Part shown: positions 10,026 to 19,830 of the stretch, in pieces
Layout: the number at the start of each line of letters is the position of its first letter
How positions within the stretch are numbered: position 1 is the stretch's first letter
Assembly (NCBI RefSeq): GCF_005771405.1
Contig: NZ_VAUA01000002.1
Coordinates: forward strand, 186,001-250,000
DNA: 64,000 nt
DNA from: Parasedimentitalea maritima
GTDB lineage: Bacteria > Pseudomonadota > Alphaproteobacteria > Rhodobacterales > Rhodobacteraceae
Direction: 5' to 3'
The notes under the pieces: model-generated
The model's database searches: none
What the model saw: only the letters and a program-made list of their open reading frames with translations
What the model was told of the DNA's origin: nothing
Made by a program: the position numbers and the translations under genes

Positions 10026-10961
10026 TTAGGCGACGCGCGCAACCTCGGTCGGAATTTCCGACCAAATCAAACCCTGGCCAGGCAAACGCATGGCCATGGC
10101 CAAATCGCAGGTGACCTCACGCACGGCCCCCGGAGTGGCAAACAGTTCACGTAGCAGAGTGTTGGTTAGCGCATGACCTGCCCGTTCACCGACATAATGG
10201 CCAATCAGAGGGCCGCCTGCTAAAGCCAGATCACCAAGTGCATCAAGCATTTTGTGCCGTACGGGCTCGTCCTCATGGCGAAGACCCGTGCCGCTTTCGA
10301 CAGTCTTTCCGTCAAACACAATGGCGTTTTCACCAGGAACACCGCCAAGTGCCAAGCCATTGGCCTGCATTGTTTCAACATCTGAGCGGCTGCAGAAGGT
10401 GCGACTGTCGCAAAGCTCACGAGCAAAGGCGCCATTACGCAGATCCAAAGACTTGCTCTGTCGTCCAATGGCTTCGTCCGTGAAGTCAATATGGAATTCG
10501 ATCCGGGTACGATCCGATGGCAGCAAGGTTGCCTTAGCGCCGTTGTGCTCGACAGTTATTGGTTTCAACACTTCGTAAGCGACGACCGGGTCTGTGAGCC
10601 GATGCAGTCCCTGCTTCATGATGCCGCGTACAAAGGGGGCAGATGATCCGTCAACAATCGGGACCTCTGGGCCGTCAAGTTCTACCAACGCATTATGGAC
10701 ACCACATCCAGCCAGCGCAGCCATGATGTGTTCTACAGTGGAGACAACCACGCCCGCTTCGTTGACCAAACGAGTACAAAGAGCCGTGCGTTCCACCATA
10801 TCCCACCGTGCAGGAATGATCGTGTTGCCCAATTCGATATCAGTGCGCTGAAAGCTGATGCCATGTCCCGCTGGCGCAGGACGTAGAATCATTTTCACGG
10901 GTAAGCCTGAATGCAGGCCAACGCCGTCAAATGTCACCGATGTCTTGAGCGTATTTTGCAC
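10026..10961 (-). CDS. lpxC: UDP-3-O-acyl-N-acetylglucosamine deacetylase LpxC
   Basis: Zinc amidase that catalyses the committed step of lipid A synthesis. The two-domain fold is complete at 311 residues. Zinc ligands are H78 (in TVEHIMAAL), H236 and D240 (in RHKMLDALGD), and the catalytic general acid/base H263 is in ERAGHALT. ATG start gives the standard N-terminus (MQNTLKTSVTFDGVGLHSG). Both ends are isolated by terminators (ftsZ terminator upstream, its own downstream), so it is a single-gene unit. Confidence 0.97.
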   Translation of the reverse strand: MQNTLKTSVTFDGVGLHSGLPVKMILRPAPAGHGISFQRTDIELGNTIIPARWDMVERTALCTRLVNEAGVVVSTVEHIMAALAGCGVHNALVELDGPEVPIVDGSSAPFVRGIMKQGLHRLTDPVVAYEVLKPITVEHNGAKATLLPSDRTRIEFHIDFTDEAIGRQSKSLDLRNGAFARELCDSRTFCSRSDVETMQANGLALGGVPGENAIVFDGKTVESGTGLRHEDEPVRHKMLDALGDLALAGGPLIGHYVGERAGHALTNTLLRELFATPGAVREVTCDLAMAMRLPGQGLIWSEIPTEVARVA

Positions 10962-11123
10962 TCTGTGCCTCGTAGCATCATGTCCAGCCTCACGAGCTGT
11001 GTTGAGCCAGAGTTAATGTGTCGAAGAAAAAGCCACAACTCAATCTTTGTAACGGATTGAAACATCACTGTAACAGATCGGCAGAACACCGCTTAACATT
11101 TATTAACACTTTGGATTCAAACG

Positions 11124-11148
11124 AAAAAGGGCCGCCATAAGGCGACCC
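11124..11148 (-). terminator. ftsZ: Rho-independent terminator after ftsZ
   Basis: On the minus strand GGGTCGCC - TTAT - GGCGGCCC is followed by TTTTT. It ends the division-gene transcript about 45 bases beyond the ftsZ stop. Confidence 0.88.
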
Positions 11149-11192
11149 CAATACAGTGACAAGTGACCGATACAGCGCAACAGTTAACTGTA

Positions 11193-12797
11193 TCAGTTGG
11201 CCTGGCGGCGCAAGAACGCTGGAATTTCGATCCGTTCTTGCTCAGGATTAACTGCTTGCTGCGGTGCTGGTGCCTGCTGCACAGCTGGTTGCTGAACGGC
11301 TGGCTGTTGACGAGGTTGGGTAGTGGCCGGTGTGTCACCCGCTTGACCGGTCATCCGGTGAATCAGTGAATTAAGACCAAACCCAGCGCGTTGCTTAGCA
11401 GGATTTTCGCCAGTATCGCCGGTTGCCGCAAGGGCGGAAACCCGTTGGGCAGCAGCCTGCAAACGCACGATGGCTTCTGGTGAGGGAGTTCCTGGTGCTG
11501 GAGCTTTCGGAGCGACAAAGCTTTCAGCCGCTGCCTCGGCAACCTCAGCCTGAGGTTGGAACTCAGCGACCTGTGGCTGATATGCAGGCATTGGAAGGCC
11601 ATCTTCGGTCGCCAATTCAGGTTCTTCAAAGACCTCTTCAGCATGCTCCTGAACAGCCGCGGCTTCACCTTCCAAACCCTCGAACAATGAAGGCTCCGAG
11701 GCGGCAACTGCAGGCACTTCAACAGGTGTATTCAGCTCAAGTGGAGCCGGACGCTGTTCTTCTGCGCTGACGGTTTGCTTCAGTGGAGCTGACATGGGGC
11801 GGCGCGGAACCGGTGCGTCATGGCGCACTTCAACTGCGTCGATACCAGTGGCAACAACGGAAACCCGCATTTTGCCTTCCATAGCTGTATCCAATGTCGA
11901 ACCGACAATGATATTGGCCTCTGGGTCGACTTCTTCGCGAATGCGATTGGCGGCTTCGTCCAGCTCAAACAATGTCAGGTCATGCGCACCGGTGATATTG
12001 ATAAGAACGCCTTTGGCGCCGCGCAGGCTGATTTCGTCCAGCAGCGGGTTGGCAATGGCTTTCTCGGCAGCTTCAACAGCGCGTGTTTCGCCGTCGGCCT
12101 CGCCTGTACCCATCATCGCCTTGCCCATCTCGTCCATTACGGCACGAACATCGGCAAAGTCGAGGTTGATCAGGCCGGGACGAACCATCAGGTCGGTCAC
12201 GCCTTTAACACCTTGATACAGAACATCGTCTGCCATCGAGAAGGCTTCGGTGAATGTGGTTTTCTCATTCGCCAACCGGAACAAGTTCTGGTTGGGGATG
12301 ATGATCAGAGTATCGACGACCTTTTGCAGGGCTTCGACGCCCTCTTCGGCCTGGCGCATCCGCTTGGCGCCTTCGAATTGGAATGGTTTGGTGACGACAC
12401 CAACGGTCAGAACACCCAGCTCACGGGCAGCCTGTGCGATGATCGGGGCTGCACCTGTACCGGTGCCGCCACCCATACCAGCAGTGATAAAGCACATGTG
12501 CGCGCCTGCCAGATGATCAACAATTTGTTCGATACTTTCTTCGGCAGCGGCAGAACCAACCGAGGGGCGCGCACCGGCGCCCAGACCTTCGGTTACTTTC
12601 ACGCCCAGCTGAACCCGGCTTTTGGAGGCACTTTGTTGGAGCGCCTGCGCATCGGTGTTAGCCACCACAAAATCGACGCCGTCCAGCTCTTTTTCGATCA
12701 TGTTGTTGACTGCATTGCCGCCAGCGCCGCCGACGCCGAATACGGTGATCCGTGGCTTCAGTTCTTCCTGCCCGGGCATTGAAAGGTTCAATGTCAT
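11193..12797 (-). CDS. ftsZ: Cell division GTPase FtsZ
   Basis: Tubulin-like GTPase that polymerises into the Z-ring at mid-cell. The GTP-binding tubulin signature GGGTGTG and the T7 loop [11 protein letters not shown] are intact in the first 320 residues. A long Pro/Gln/Glu-rich linker (about 330-515), typical of alphaproteobacteria, leads to the C-terminal peptide [14 protein letters not shown] that binds FtsA and other partners. ATG at 12797 ([13 protein letters not shown]) has AGGCGG 7 bases upstream and matches the family N-terminus. An in-frame upstream ATG at 12836 would add 13 residues and is less likely. The gene is separated from ftsA by a 385-base region and probably has its own promoter there. 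Confidence 0.97.
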   Translation of the reverse strand: MTLNLSMPGQEELKPRITVFGVGGAGGNAVNNMIEKELDGVDFVVANTDAQALQQSASKSRVQLGVKVTEGLGAGARPSVGSAAAEESIEQIVDHLAGAHMCFITAGMGGGTGTGAAPIIAQAARELGVLTVGVVTKPFQFEGAKRMRQAEEGVEALQKVVDTLIIIPNQNLFRLANEKTTFTEAFSMADDVLYQGVKGVTDLMVRPGLINLDFADVRAVMDEMGKAMMGTGEADGETRAVEAAEKAIANPLLDEISLRGAKGVLINITGAHDLTLFELDEAANRIREEVDPEANIIVGSTLDTAMEGKMRVSVVATGIDAVEVRHDAPVPRRPMSAPLKQTVSAEEQRPAPLELNTPVEVPAVAASEPSLFEGLEGEAAAVQEHAEEVFEEPELATEDGLPMPAYQPQVAEFQPQAEVAEAAAESFVAPKAPAPGTPSPEAIVRLQAAAQRVSALAATGDTGENPAKQRAGFGLNSLIHRMTGQAGDTPATTQPRQQPAVQQPAVQQAPAPQQAVNPEQERIEIPAFLRRQAN

Positions 12798-13182
12798 GCT
12801 CTGTCCGCCTGTATTATGCACCTCTATCCGAGGCATTATTATTGTCTGTCCATCTTGACTCTACCGCGTGATCTGCCTTGCGTCACCAAAAAAACGCCCA
12901 CTTCCCCACAAAATATGGCCACAATTGACTTTTGGTCCGCGATATTTCGCCGACTGTGACATATTTCGCGATTTTTCAGAAGACACACACAAGCACACAT
13001 ATTGACCCCGCAAATAGCAGAATCACTAAAAACTGGCACTCGTTCATTTACGTGCAAACCACTGCTCGGCCTGCGGGATCCGCCGCTTTGTGCGGCTGGT
13101 TAATAGCTGCCTAACGTTTCTTTCACTTTTTGTCACCCGACATTCCGTCGCAGTTGGGCGGAATTATCGGGCTGACCATGTC
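12798..13182 (-). promoter_or_regulatory. ftsA-ftsZ intergenic region, probable ftsZ promoter region
   Basis: This is an unusually long gap inside a compact cluster. It holds a CtrA-like half-conserved site TTAA-N7-CTAA at 13100-13114 and two copies of ATATTTCGC about 20 bases apart near 12940-12968. No reading frame looked coding. The DNA is more AT-rich than the flanking genes. A dedicated promoter is inferred from spacing; no exact -35/-10 pair is claimed. Confidence 0.4.
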
Positions 13183-14517
13183 TTACCAGTTGTCCTTGAA
13201 CCAACGAACCGCACGCCGAATTGATCCGCCCGACTGGCGATCATTTGGCATATCGAAATCCCACCATTCATCTTGAGGGTTGGCGGCAAACAAGCTTAGC
13301 CCAACCGCGCTAGAAAACCCCGGTCCAGTGGCCGATTGTGGCAGCCCGTGAACCCGAAGAGGTCGACCCAAGCGCACCTGTTGACCCAGAATGCGACTGG
13401 CCAAACCGTCCAGCCCCATAATCTGGCTTGATCCTCCCGTTAGAACGATCTGCTGACTAGGGAGCTGGTCAAATCCGGCGGCATCTAAACGCGCGCGTAC
13501 TTCTTCCAGTATTTCTTCGACCCGAGGGCGCATGATACCAATAAGTTCGGCTCGCGACACTGTACGACGGTCATGCTCCCAATCACCAGTATCACCGCCG
13601 ATATCGATCATATCCCGGTCATCTGCGCCTGTTGCGTGAACGCCACCACAAAAGGTCTTGATCCGTTCAGCCGCAGCCGTTGGCACACCCAATCCCATGG
13701 AAATGTCACTGGTAACGTGGTCGCCACCCATGCGCACGGCATCGGTGTAAATCATGTGTTTCTTCATGAAAACCGACACCGAAGTCGATCCGCCGCCCAT
13801 ATCGACGCAGGCTGCACCCAATTCCTGTTCGTCTTCTACCAGTGCTGATATTCCCGATGCATAGGCCGAGCTGGCGATTCCAGCCAGCTCCAGATCGCAA
13901 CGTTTTATACAGCGCACCAGGTTCTGAACTGCAGCCGCATCTACTGTCAGCATATGCATATCAACTGCCAATGACTGGCCAAGTTGTCCGCGGGGATCAC
14001 TCAGCCCAGACCGGTTGTCGAGCGCAAAGTTCACGGGTTGTGCATGTAGCACTTCGCGACCCTGACCATATTCCGGCACATCGCAAGCCGCCAGTACCCG
14101 GGCAACTTCGTTTTCTGTGACCACCTGCCCTTGCAAATCTACCTGCGCATCCAAACCGTAAGACCTGGGATTTGCACCGGAAAAACAAGCGATCACGTGG
14201 TCGACCCGAACTTCGGCCATCTTTTGTGCAGCTTGCACAGCTGTACGAATGGCACGCTCAGTTTCCTGCATCGCCGTAATTTCGCCAAACTGCACACCGC
14301 GCGACCGCGTAGTCGCCGCGCCAATAACCCTGAACCCGGACTGACCAGCTAATGATCCAATGGAGTTGTCTTCGCTCAACCGGCTGCTGCCGTCAAAACG
14401 CAAGACCAGACATGCGATTTTGGAACTGCCAACATCCAACACGGCAACCACGCCACGTTGCATTGATTGACGACGCATCTGCCGCATGGCCCGCTGTGAT
14501 TGATAAAGATCCGTCAT
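13183..14517 (-). CDS. ftsA: Cell division protein FtsA
   Basis: Actin-like ATPase that tethers FtsZ to the inner membrane. The nucleotide-binding motif VAVLDVGSSKIACLV (about 24-38) and the later phosphate-binding DMGGGSTSVSVF are present, and the protein ends in a basic amphipathic helix (SIRRAVRWFKDNW) that acts as the membrane anchor. ATG at 14517 lies 5 bases after the ftsQ stop and gives the usual MTDLYQSQRAMRQMRR start. An in-frame start at 14559 would overlap ftsQ by 37 bases. Translational coupling to ftsQ is likely. Confidence 0.95.
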   Translation of the reverse strand: MTDLYQSQRAMRQMRRQSMQRGVVAVLDVGSSKIACLVLRFDGSSRLSEDNSIGSLAGQSGFRVIGAATTRSRGVQFGEITAMQETERAIRTAVQAAQKMAEVRVDHVIACFSGANPRSYGLDAQVDLQGQVVTENEVARVLAACDVPEYGQGREVLHAQPVNFALDNRSGLSDPRGQLGQSLAVDMHMLTVDAAAVQNLVRCIKRCDLELAGIASSAYASGISALVEDEQELGAACVDMGGGSTSVSVFMKKHMIYTDAVRMGGDHVTSDISMGLGVPTAAAERIKTFCGGVHATGADDRDMIDIGGDTGDWEHDRRTVSRAELIGIMRPRVEEILEEVRARLDAAGFDQLPSQQIVLTGGSSQIMGLDGLASRILGQQVRLGRPLRVHGLPQSATGPGFSSAVGLSLFAANPQDEWWDFDMPNDRQSGGSIRRAVRWFKDNW

Positions 14518-14522
14518 GCCGA

Positions 14523-15413
14523 CTACCCGCCTTCGTTCATCTGTCTGATCCGCCACCATTCCTGCACGGCAGTTTCGTTCATTCTTACAGTTGCGCGCGC
14601 TGCAAGCCGCATATCCACCGCAGCGATGTCCCGTTCAAGCAAATCACGCACTTCACTCACGGCAATCACACGCTCAAGCGCGGAAGCCGGGTTCTTAGCA
14701 GGCAGCATAATACGCTGGCCACGGTCCAGCACGACGTCCCAGCGCCGCTCGCCAACGCGAACCAATCCCCGCAGACGTTGCCCCAATGGTCGCGCTACAG
14801 AATAGAGTTGCATAGCCTCTTCAACATGGGCATCTGCGCCATTGCCAGCTATGAGTGGCAAGTCTGAATGCAGTGACCGGTGACCCAACTCGGCCACATG
14901 AGCGCCTGTTTCATCCAGTAAGGCTAGGCCCTGATGGTTGCGCCAAACGAGAGCAGGCTCGCGCTCGATCACGTCGACCTGCAACACTCCACCGGATCGG
15001 ATCCGCACGGTTGCGGATTTCACGGGATCCAATGTAACAATTACGTCACGTATCAGATCAACATCTAAGTCAAATGAGCTGACCGGGAACCGCAGCGATG
15101 CAACTTCGCGAATATCGTCCGCCAAATCACCACCAGCACCATCAATCGCAATCATATTGACCATGAACTCCGGCCGGTTGCGGATCGTTTGGCGCATCTC
15201 AGCGACAAAACTTCTGAGAGCGTCGCGGCGTACTTCATTGGCCATGTAGGCGCTACCCAACACAGCAACCAAACAAAAAGGAACGCCAATTCGTAGCCCC
15301 AACCGAATTCCCGGCGTCAACATCCAGCGCTGCATCCGGTATTTCAACTTTGAGGGGGCGGGGTCTTGCTTAATTTCCGCGGTCTTACGGCGCCAGAAAA
15401 TCAACGATCGCAT
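14523..15413 (-). CDS. ftsQ: Cell division protein FtsQ
   Basis: Bitopic divisome protein that links early and late division proteins. A cytoplasmic basic N-terminus is followed by one membrane span (about 38-58, GLRIGVPFCLVAVLGSAYMA), then a periplasmic POTRA domain and the FtsQ beta domain ending near residue 280. Start ATG at 15413 (MRSLIFWRRK) overlaps the 3' end of ddl by 13 bases; an upstream in-frame start at 15464 would overlap it by 64. Low sequence conservation is normal for the family; position between ddl and ftsA confirms the call. Confidence 0.92.
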   Translation of the reverse strand: MRSLIFWRRKTAEIKQDPAPSKLKYRMQRWMLTPGIRLGLRIGVPFCLVAVLGSAYMANEVRRDALRSFVAEMRQTIRNRPEFMVNMIAIDGAGGDLADDIREVASLRFPVSSFDLDVDLIRDVIVTLDPVKSATVRIRSGGVLQVDVIEREPALVWRNHQGLALLDETGAHVAELGHRSLHSDLPLIAGNGADAHVEEAMQLYSVARPLGQRLRGLVRVGERRWDVVLDRGQRIMLPAKNPASALERVIAVSEVRDLLERDIAAVDMRLAARATVRMNETAVQEWWRIRQMNEGG

Positions 15414-16336
15414 GTCGCATCCTCCACCATCCAACGGCAAAGCGCGCCAAAACTCAGACCACAATGCGCGGCTTGTTCGGGACTCAGAGAAGTAGGTGTC
15501 ATGCCTGGCTGGGTGTTGGTCTCAAGAAGGATCAGCCCAGAAGCGCCGCGGTTTTCGTCCCAGCGAAAGTCGGTGCGGCTAACGCCACGACAGCCAAGTG
15601 CTCGATGTGCTCGCAGCGCGTAATCGAGACATAGGTCGAAAATCTCTTGCGGCAGATCTGCCGGCAACACATGGCGCGAGCCGCCAGGTTGGTACTTGGC
15701 GTCATAATCATACCAGCCATCTGTCAGTATATCAGTTACAGTCAGTGCACCTGGATCGGCATCACCTGCCCCCACTACAGTTGCCGTAAGTTCACGACCC
15801 GGTGCAAATGTCTCCGCCATGACCAGATCCGGCATATCATCTGCCAACTGTGGCGGTCCGTTTGCAACCTCGTGAACCAAATAAATTCCGACACTGGAGC
15901 CTTCGTTGTTTGGCTTGATCACATAGGGCGGCGCCATCACATGGGCAGCCATCACCGAAGCCTTATCGACCAGCTGGCTTTCAACCACCGGCAACCCCGC
16001 AGCACGAAACACTTCTTTGCTACGTTGCTTGTCCATCGCCAACGCCGAGGCCAACACTCCGGAGTGCGTATAAGGCAAGCCTAGCCATTCAAGGATCCCC
16101 TGCACACATCCGTCTTCGCCCCAGCGTCCGTGCAGGGCGTTGAAAACCACGTCCGGTTTGATGTCTTGCAAACGCGCAGCAAGGTCTGGACCGGCGTCCA
16201 CCTCTACCACTTCATACCCTTCACCCCGCAGTGCGGTGACGCATTCACGCCCGCTGGATAAGGAAACCTCGCGTTCAGCCGAGGGCCCACCCATCAATAC
16301 CGCCACTTTCCGGAGTGTCCCGCTCGACTTACCCAC
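15401..16336 (-). CDS. ddl: D-alanine--D-alanine ligase
   Basis: ATP-grasp ligase that makes the D-Ala-D-Ala dipeptide used by MurF. The glycine-rich KVAVLMGGPSAEREVSL near the N-terminus, the ATP-grasp loop NNEGSSVGIY and the C-terminal NTQPGMTPTSLSPEQA are all present. GTG at 16336 is chosen because TTGAGG lies 8 bases upstream and it gives the same N-terminal length as relatives. Another GTG at 16357 would add seven residues. The 260-base gap upstream, after murB, probably carries its promoter; a TTAC-N7-TTAA CtrA-like motif lies there at 16497-16511. Confidence 0.94.
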   Translation of the reverse strand: MGKSSGTLRKVAVLMGGPSAEREVSLSSGRECVTALRGEGYEVVEVDAGPDLAARLQDIKPDVVFNALHGRWGEDGCVQGILEWLGLPYTHSGVLASALAMDKQRSKEVFRAAGLPVVESQLVDKASVMAAHVMAPPYVIKPNNEGSSVGIYLVHEVANGPPQLADDMPDLVMAETFAPGRELTATVVGAGDADPGALTVTDILTDGWYDYDAKYQPGGSRHVLPADLPQEIFDLCLDYALRAHRALGCRGVSRTDFRWDENRGASGLILLETNTQPGMTPTSLSPEQAAHCGLSFGALCRWMVEDATCDR

Positions 16337-16617
16337 GTCAAATGCCTCAATATACACAGGGCTTTGCGCCCCTTTGGTTATTAGAACCCTTAAGGGTCCG
16401 TTTTTTAAGGCGATTGTTCGCCCTTGTTATTTTTGGCGTTTCCGCCAGCTGTCCCAGAAGCCATCCAGCCCCTACGCCATCTTACCAACACAGGTATTAC
16501 CGACCTATTAACGTTGGGTTTACCATGTTTACCAATGACCTGTTTTTTTGAATGCCATCCCTAAAAGGGTTCCTGTTTGGCATCCACTTAAGTGTCTACA
16601 GGGCATAAGTTTTTTGA

Positions 16618-17541
16618 TTATTCTGACTGCGGCTCACCGATCCGCATGATTTCCCACATTAGCGTTATCCCGCTTGATGCGTAAACCTTTTTTCGCACCT
16701 CTTCCCCCAATCCCTCAAGATCTGCGGCAGTTGCGCCACCCTTGTTGATCAAAAAATTGGAGTGTTTCTCACTCATTTGCGCTCCACCACGCGAAGCGCC
16801 GCGCATTCCGGCGTCATCAATCACCTTCCAGGCCTTCAAATCGTGAACATCATCCGACTTACCAGTGGATGAAAAACCTGCAGGATTTCGAAAAGTTGAT
16901 CCAGCGCTGCGGTCCTTGGTCGGCTGTGTTTTGTCGCGCGTTTCCAGTTGCTGCTTCATCCGCGTATGTAAATCAGCGGCATCACCCAACCCGGCACGCA
17001 GTGTTGCGGACACCAGGACAGCTCCTTCGGGCAATTGGGTTTGCCGGTACTGAAAACTCAGGTCATCCGCTGAAATTTCACAGATTTCGCCGTCGCGGGT
17101 CACCATCGTTGCAGATACAAAAACATCTGCCACATAGCTGCCATAACAGCCTGCATTCATCCGCACCGCTCCACCGATCGCCCCTGGAATAGTGCGCAAA
17201 AATGTCAGGTCCAGCCCGGCGTCCGCTGCTTTACGTGCGACGTGAGCATCCAATGCTGCTGCACCTGCAGTCACAAGATCCCCATCCACCTCGATACTGT
17301 TAAAGCCGCGTCCCAACCGGATCACCACAGCCCGAATCCCACCATCACGTACGATCAGATTAGATCCAACCCCCATGGGAAACACTGGCACCGTCGGATC
17401 CAGCTGTTTTAGAAATAGCGCCAGATCCTCAATATCCGCAGGTTGGAACAAGTAGTCAGCCGCCCCGCCAACCCGCAGCCAAGTCAATTCCGACAGGTTG
17501 CGATTTGGAGTCAAACGCCCTCGGATACCGTCCATGTTCAT
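16618..17541 (-). CDS. murB: UDP-N-acetylenolpyruvoylglucosamine reductase MurB
   Basis: FAD- and NADPH-dependent enzyme that reduces UDP-GlcNAc-enolpyruvate to UDP-MurNAc. FAD-binding elements [14 protein letters not shown] and the [17 protein letters not shown] segment are present, as are the catalytic Ser in GSTFRNP and a C-terminal catalytic Glu region ([10 protein letters not shown]). The short form lacking the extra E. coli insertion indicates the type II subclass. ATG at 17541 has CAGGTGAC directly upstream; ATG at 17535 is an alternative. Confidence 0.95.
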   Translation of the reverse strand: MNMDGIRGRLTPNRNLSELTWLRVGGAADYLFQPADIEDLALFLKQLDPTVPVFPMGVGSNLIVRDGGIRAVVIRLGRGFNSIEVDGDLVTAGAAALDAHVARKAADAGLDLTFLRTIPGAIGGAVRMNAGCYGSYVADVFVSATMVTRDGEICEISADDLSFQYRQTQLPEGAVLVSATLRAGLGDAADLHTRMKQQLETRDKTQPTKDRSAGSTFRNPAGFSSTGKSDDVHDLKAWKVIDDAGMRGASRGGAQMSEKHSNFLINKGGATAADLEGLGEEVRKKVYASSGITLMWEIMRIGEPQSE

Positions 17542-17636
17542 GTCACCTGCCCCTTGATGTAGTTCTTTGCGCATATAGCCCCTAACACCGGAACAGAACA
17601 ACGCTACTTATCCGTTGGTCAGCACAGGTTGAGCCA

Positions 17637-17915
17637 TCAGCTATTTCTGCCCGCTTTCCATCGCAGATGCAGCCACCCTGTAAGCCCACCCAGAACCAAG
17701 CCACCACCAAATGGCATCACGGCAATTAAGGCGAAAATCGCCAGAGTCAGTCCATCCCACCCCTCCAGTGTGCCAACATACCAGTGGATCGCCGCATACA
17801 GCCCCCCGGTCAGCACTATCAGAACAACGAGCACGCTATACAAGCGCCGCAATGACAGCATATGAGCCAGAACTGACGCGCCAAGCCCTACGAGAATCAA
17901 GACGAGCATTTCCAT
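17637..17915 (-). CDS. Small membrane protein in murC-murB gap
   Basis: Predicted 92-residue inner-membrane protein with three hydrophobic segments (LVLILVGLGASVLAHML, VLVVLIVLTGGLYAAI, IFALIAVMPFGGGLVLGG). ATG at 17915 has AGAGG 6 bases upstream and lies 8 bases after the DUF2484 gene, so the three small genes between murC and murB look like one unit. A longer frame from 18023 would overlap DUF2484 extensively and was not used. No function is recognised; a link to the cell envelope is suggested only by location. Confidence 0.75.
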   Translation of the reverse strand: MEMLVLILVGLGASVLAHMLSLRRLYSVLVVLIVLTGGLYAAIHWYVGTLEGWDGLTLAIFALIAVMPFGGGLVLGGLTGWLHLRWKAGRNS

Positions 17916-17923
17916 CGCTGCCT

Positions 17924-18175
17924 CTACCCGCGTCGCATCTGTCTGCGAAGCCAACGACCCAAGTAGATCACCGGCCAACGCAACACCGACATACCCGCCA
18001 GCAGAACCGCTAGCCCCCACCATGGACCGTTTTCATAGGTGACATAGCCTAACAAGGGAATTCCCAGCGCAGTTAACACATAGGCACGGCGCCAAAGATT
18101 ATCGCGGCTTGGGATCATCGCCAGCACATTGGCCGCCAATGCCCAAATAGCAGCCAAAATCAACGACAGAGTCAT
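17924..18175 (-). CDS. DUF2484 family membrane protein
   Basis: An 83-residue protein of the DUF2484 family, known mainly from Rhodobacterales murC-murB regions. It has an N-terminal span (LSLILAAIWALAANVLAMIP), a second (AYVLTALGIPLLGYVT) and a third (GLAVLLAGMSVLRWPV), ending in a basic RRQMRR tail. Its ATG overlaps the stop of the preceding paralogue by four bases (ATGA), showing translational coupling. Function unknown; conserved location suggests an envelope or division role. Confidence 0.85.
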   Translation of the reverse strand: MTLSLILAAIWALAANVLAMIPSRDNLWRRAYVLTALGIPLLGYVTYENGPWWGLAVLLAGMSVLRWPVIYLGRWLRRQMRRG

Positions 18176-18429
18176 TGAGGTACTCCTCTCAACCGACGCC
18201 AGTAATAGGCCAGCGGCTTACGAAACATCGAAAGGCATGCCGCCGTACCACCCAAAGCAGGTAGCCATCCGTGTTGCAGACCCAGAGCAATAATGATCGC
18301 GGGTGCGGCAATTAATAGGATGGTCCCCGGTACAATCTGCCAACGCATCGGCAAAAAAGCCACCGCCGTGGCGAGCAACGCCCAGATCACAGCGAGGGTG
18401 ACAGAACTACTGAGCCCAGCCAATGCCAT
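18172..18429 (-). CDS. DUF2484 family membrane protein (second copy)
   Basis: An 85-residue relative of the next gene with the same three-span plan and the same C-terminal pattern (a short hydrophobic stretch ending in FRKPLAYYWRRL against LRWPVIYLGRWL). It begins 3 bases after murC with CAGGGG upstream. The pair looks like an old tandem duplication whose members have diverged strongly. Function unknown. Confidence 0.82.
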   Translation of the reverse strand: MALAGLSSSVTLAVIWALLATAVAFLPMRWQIVPGTILLIAAPAIIIALGLQHGWLPALGGTAACLSMFRKPLAYYWRRLRGVPQ

Positions 18430-18432
18430 GTT

Positions 18433-19830
18433 TTACCCCTGAAGTCGTGCTGGCAGGCCATTTGCCCAAGCGCTGATCGTACCCGCACCTAAGCAGACAA
18501 CCATATCACCGGGTTGGGCCTGCTCACGCACCAGCCGCTCCAGATCATCTTCGTCGATCAGCACCCGCGCGTGACGATGACCGTGGCGGATCAGTCCGGC
18601 CACCAGATCATCGCGTCCAGCACCGTCGATTGGGTCTTCGCCAGCAGCAAAGACCTCAGATATCGCAACAACGTCTGCCTCATTAAAACATGCACAAAAA
18701 TCATCGAACAGGCTGGCCAATCGAGAGTAACGATGCGGTTGGTGCACTGCAATCACCCGACCTTCACAGGCCTGGCGCGCAGCTTTGAGCACCGCTGAAA
18801 TCTCAACCGGGTGGTGACCATAGTCATCGATAATCGTTACACCATCAACCTCGCCCACCTTGGTAAAGCGACGATTGACGCCACCAAAATTGGCCAGCGC
18901 CTCGCGAATTTCATCGCCGCCCATGCCGAGATGCCGCGCCACGGCCACTGCCGCCAAAGCATTTGACACATTGTGGTCACCCGGCATTGGAAGCGAGCAG
19001 CCTTCGATCACCACATCTTCAGTCTGCAGGTGGATGTCAAAATGCGCCACCCCAGCTTTATAAGTCAGATCACTGGCCCGAACATCGGCTTGCGCGTTAA
19101 AGCCATAAGTCACGACACGGCGGTCGGTGATCCGGCCGACCAAAGCCTGCACTTCAGAGTGGTCGGTATTGCATACGGCGACGCCGTAAAACGGGATGTT
19201 ACTGACGAAGTCATAGAACCCATCGCGCAGCGTATCAAAATCCCCCCAATGCTCCATGTGCTCAGGGTCGATATTGGTGACAACGGCGATAGTTGCGGGA
19301 AGACGGTTAAAGGTTCCGTCGCTCTCGTCTGCTTCGACCACCATCCATTCGCCAGCACCCACGCGCGCATTACTGCCATAGGCGTGAATGATGCCACCAT
19401 TGACCACGGTCGGGTCGAATTTACCGGCCACCATCAATTCGGCCATCATAGTTGTGGTGGTGGTTTTGCCATGTGTCCCAGCAATCGCAATATTGGATTT
19501 CAACCGCATCAACTCAGCCAGCATTTCGGCACGTCGCACCACAGGCAGGCCGCGACGACGGGCTTCATCGAGTTCCGGATTGCCCGGTTTGATCGCCGAG
19601 GAGATCACCACAACCGCCGCTTCTGCCAAATTCTCAGCCTGCTGGCCAATGAACACATGCGCACCTAGGCGCGCCAAACGATCTGTAAGCTTGGAGGACT
19701 TCAAGTCCGAGCCCTGCACCACGTAACCTTGATTTAACAGAACCTCGGCAATGCCCGACATGCCAATACCGCCAATGCCGACAAAATGGATTGGACCAAC
19801 GTCACCGGGAAGCTTGGTAGTGGGAGTCAT
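18433..19830 (-). CDS. murC: UDP-N-acetylmuramate--L-alanine ligase MurC
   Basis: First amino-acid ligase of the peptidoglycan stem peptide, adding L-Ala to UDP-MurNAc in the cytoplasm. N-terminal UDP-binding domain begins [18 protein letters not shown]; the ATP-binding motif is [15 protein letters not shown] (about 118-132); the central domain has [10 protein letters not shown] and [11 protein letters not shown]; the C-terminal domain has [10 protein letters not shown]. At 465 residues the length is standard. Its start overlaps the murG stop by four bases. Confidence 0.97.
   Translation of the reverse strand: MTPTTKLPGDVGPIHFVGIGGIGMSGIAEVLLNQGYVVQGSDLKSSKLTDRLARLGAHVFIGQQAENLAEAAVVVISSAIKPGNPELDEARRRGLPVVRRAEMLAELMRLKSNIAIAGTHGKTTTTTMMAELMVAGKFDPTVVNGGIIHAYGSNARVGAGEWMVVEADESDGTFNRLPATIAVVTNIDPEHMEHWGDFDTLRDGFYDFVSNIPFYGVAVCNTDHSEVQALVGRITDRRVVTYGFNAQADVRASDLTYKAGVAHFDIHLQTEDVVIEGCSLPMPGDHNVSNALAAVAVARHLGMGGDEIREALANFGGVNRRFTKVGEVDGVTIIDDYGHHPVEISAVLKAARQACEGRVIAVHQPHRYSRLASLFDDFCACFNEADVVAISEVFAAGEDPIDGAGRDDLVAGLIRHGHRHARVLIDEDDLERLVREQAQPGDMVVCLGAGTISAWANGLPARLQG

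Noticed and set aside
11820-12782. Long plus-strand frame (320 codons) opposite ftsZ
   Set aside because: Antisense shadow of a highly biased gene; no recognisable protein and ftsZ is certain.
16386-16397. ACCCTTAAGGGT palindrome followed by TTTTTT upstream of ddl
   Set aside because: The stem is only four bases beside a TTAA loop and no plus-strand gene ends there, so a terminator cannot be supported.
18973-19668. Plus-strand frame of 231 codons opposite murC
   Set aside because: His-rich nonsense composition typical of antisense frames; murC motifs are intact on the other strand.
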